Assembly (NCBI GenBank): GCA_009746045.1
Contig: RPFO01000080.1
Coordinates: 9,775,113-9,839,112, forward strand
Source of the DNA: Mesostigma viride
Taxonomy: Eukaryota; Streptophyta; Mesostigmatophyceae; Mesostigmatales; Mesostigmataceae
DNA: 64,000 nucleotides
Direction of reading: 5' to 3'
The notes below the pieces were generated by a model, which had not been told where the DNA came from, made no database searches, and was given only the letters and a program-made list of their open reading frames with translations. A program made the position numbers and the translations under genes. Positions 63,296 through 64,000 of the stretch are shown here, in pieces. Positions within the stretch are counted from its first letter, which is position 1, and each line of letters begins with the position of its first letter.

Positions 63296-64000
63296 ACATA
63301 CTACGAACTACACGTTAGGCTGAACTCACAGGTCCGGGGGAACAAGGTGTGCAAACGGGTTTGCGAACACGTTTGCGAACGGCCGTGTAAACCGTTTCGT
63401 CGCGTCTGTTCGCCGACCTGTTCGCACACCCGTTCACTGACTCACAAGGTCGGAAATGCTCATTGAGGAAGGTCATGTGTGAACAGAAGAATTTGCGCGG
63501 GAAAGTCGGCGCACCTTGGCGCGGATCGATCCTGGGCACAAGCTGCACGTGCCAGCTGGTGTCAACTTTGTGAAAACGTGAATGGATTATCGTCGGCGTG
63601 CATGGATAATCGTTCCACTGCAAAACCATGGCCGACAGCTGATCAGTGCTTCCTGCGCCTCCAGCATTCACGAAGTTGATTTGTCGGCCGGTCTACGAGT
63701 ATTTCTAGCTTTGCGGGTTGCAACAAATGTTGTGCAGTTGCATTTTCCCCGCATTGCATATCTGTCACAGCGCCTTCTCATTAAATGAATTGAAGATCCC
63801 CTGGCGTCCTATTCAAGAGAGTGCTGATATACTTGCATTATAGTTGAGCTCAGTTTCTACACGTCAGTTAGTATCTGTAGTTATATATATAAGAAGCGCC
63901 ATGGGGCAGCCATGTGTTTTTTGGGCTGCTAGAGTAGGCTGGCGTATTTCTTGGATGTTACTCCATTGTTGACGGTGGTGCGTTCGTTTCATTGGTTAGC
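63296..64000. other. Unassigned end of window
   Basis: About 63340-63440 has repeated GTTTGCGAACA/GTTCGC phrases on both strands. Nothing else recognised. Confidence 0.45.

Overview
This window is nuclear DNA from a eukaryote rich in introns and transposons, with high GC content and many long simple-sequence tracts. A unicellular alga, probably of the green lineage, fits best. The evidence is an organelle-type RAP-domain protein built from about ten 37-38 residue repeats, a glycosyltransferase split into many small GT-AG exons, a PAT/Kangaroo-like tyrosine-recombinase retrotransposon, and a replitron-like HUH/Rep gene. The species cannot be fixed from the sequence alone.

Layout. 1-2632: simple repeats running into an open frame for a RAP protein (plus strand). 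3383-14066: a cluster of copies of one non-LTR (LINE) family. Most are 5'-truncated, several are nested in each other in opposite orientation, and several have 10-12 bp target-site duplications. One copy (9801-11009) has an undamaged reverse-transcriptase frame. 14057-14500: the end of a tyrosine-recombinase gene. 14888-15456: a fold-back element. 17512-18185: a 24-bp minisatellite.

18695-41545 (minus strand): one GT4-type glycosyltransferase gene, which I rebuilt from exons whose splice phases agree. One of its introns (about 10.6 kb) carries a 9.7-kb PAT-like element (29424-39149) with complete split direct repeats. That element's 5' part contains a second module (35297-38158): long inverted arms around a gene with a C2H2 finger and a Rep/HUH endonuclease domain.

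44141-50400 (plus strand): a probable multi-exon gene of unknown function. Its introns are filled with CCTT, GGGGT, GGGA and 50-bp repeats. 50427-58054: an LTR retrotransposon (minus) with intact LTRs and a perfect 5-bp target-site duplication. It keeps a gag remnant, shows no recognisable pol, and has a nearly complete piggyBac element (53512-56830) inside it. 58070-59598: a palindrome with roughly 700-bp arms carrying two copies of an unknown gene fragment. 59969-63073: a second piggyBac on the minus strand, silenced by one TAG codon. The window ends with 35-bp repeats and unassigned sequence.

The host genes I can defend are the RAP protein (organelle RNA metabolism) and the glycosyltransferase. 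Almost everything else is mobile DNA, and the order of insertion can be read from the nesting. Start codons here are chosen for a eukaryote, so several long open frames that begin with GTG or TTG are noted as having no true ATG.
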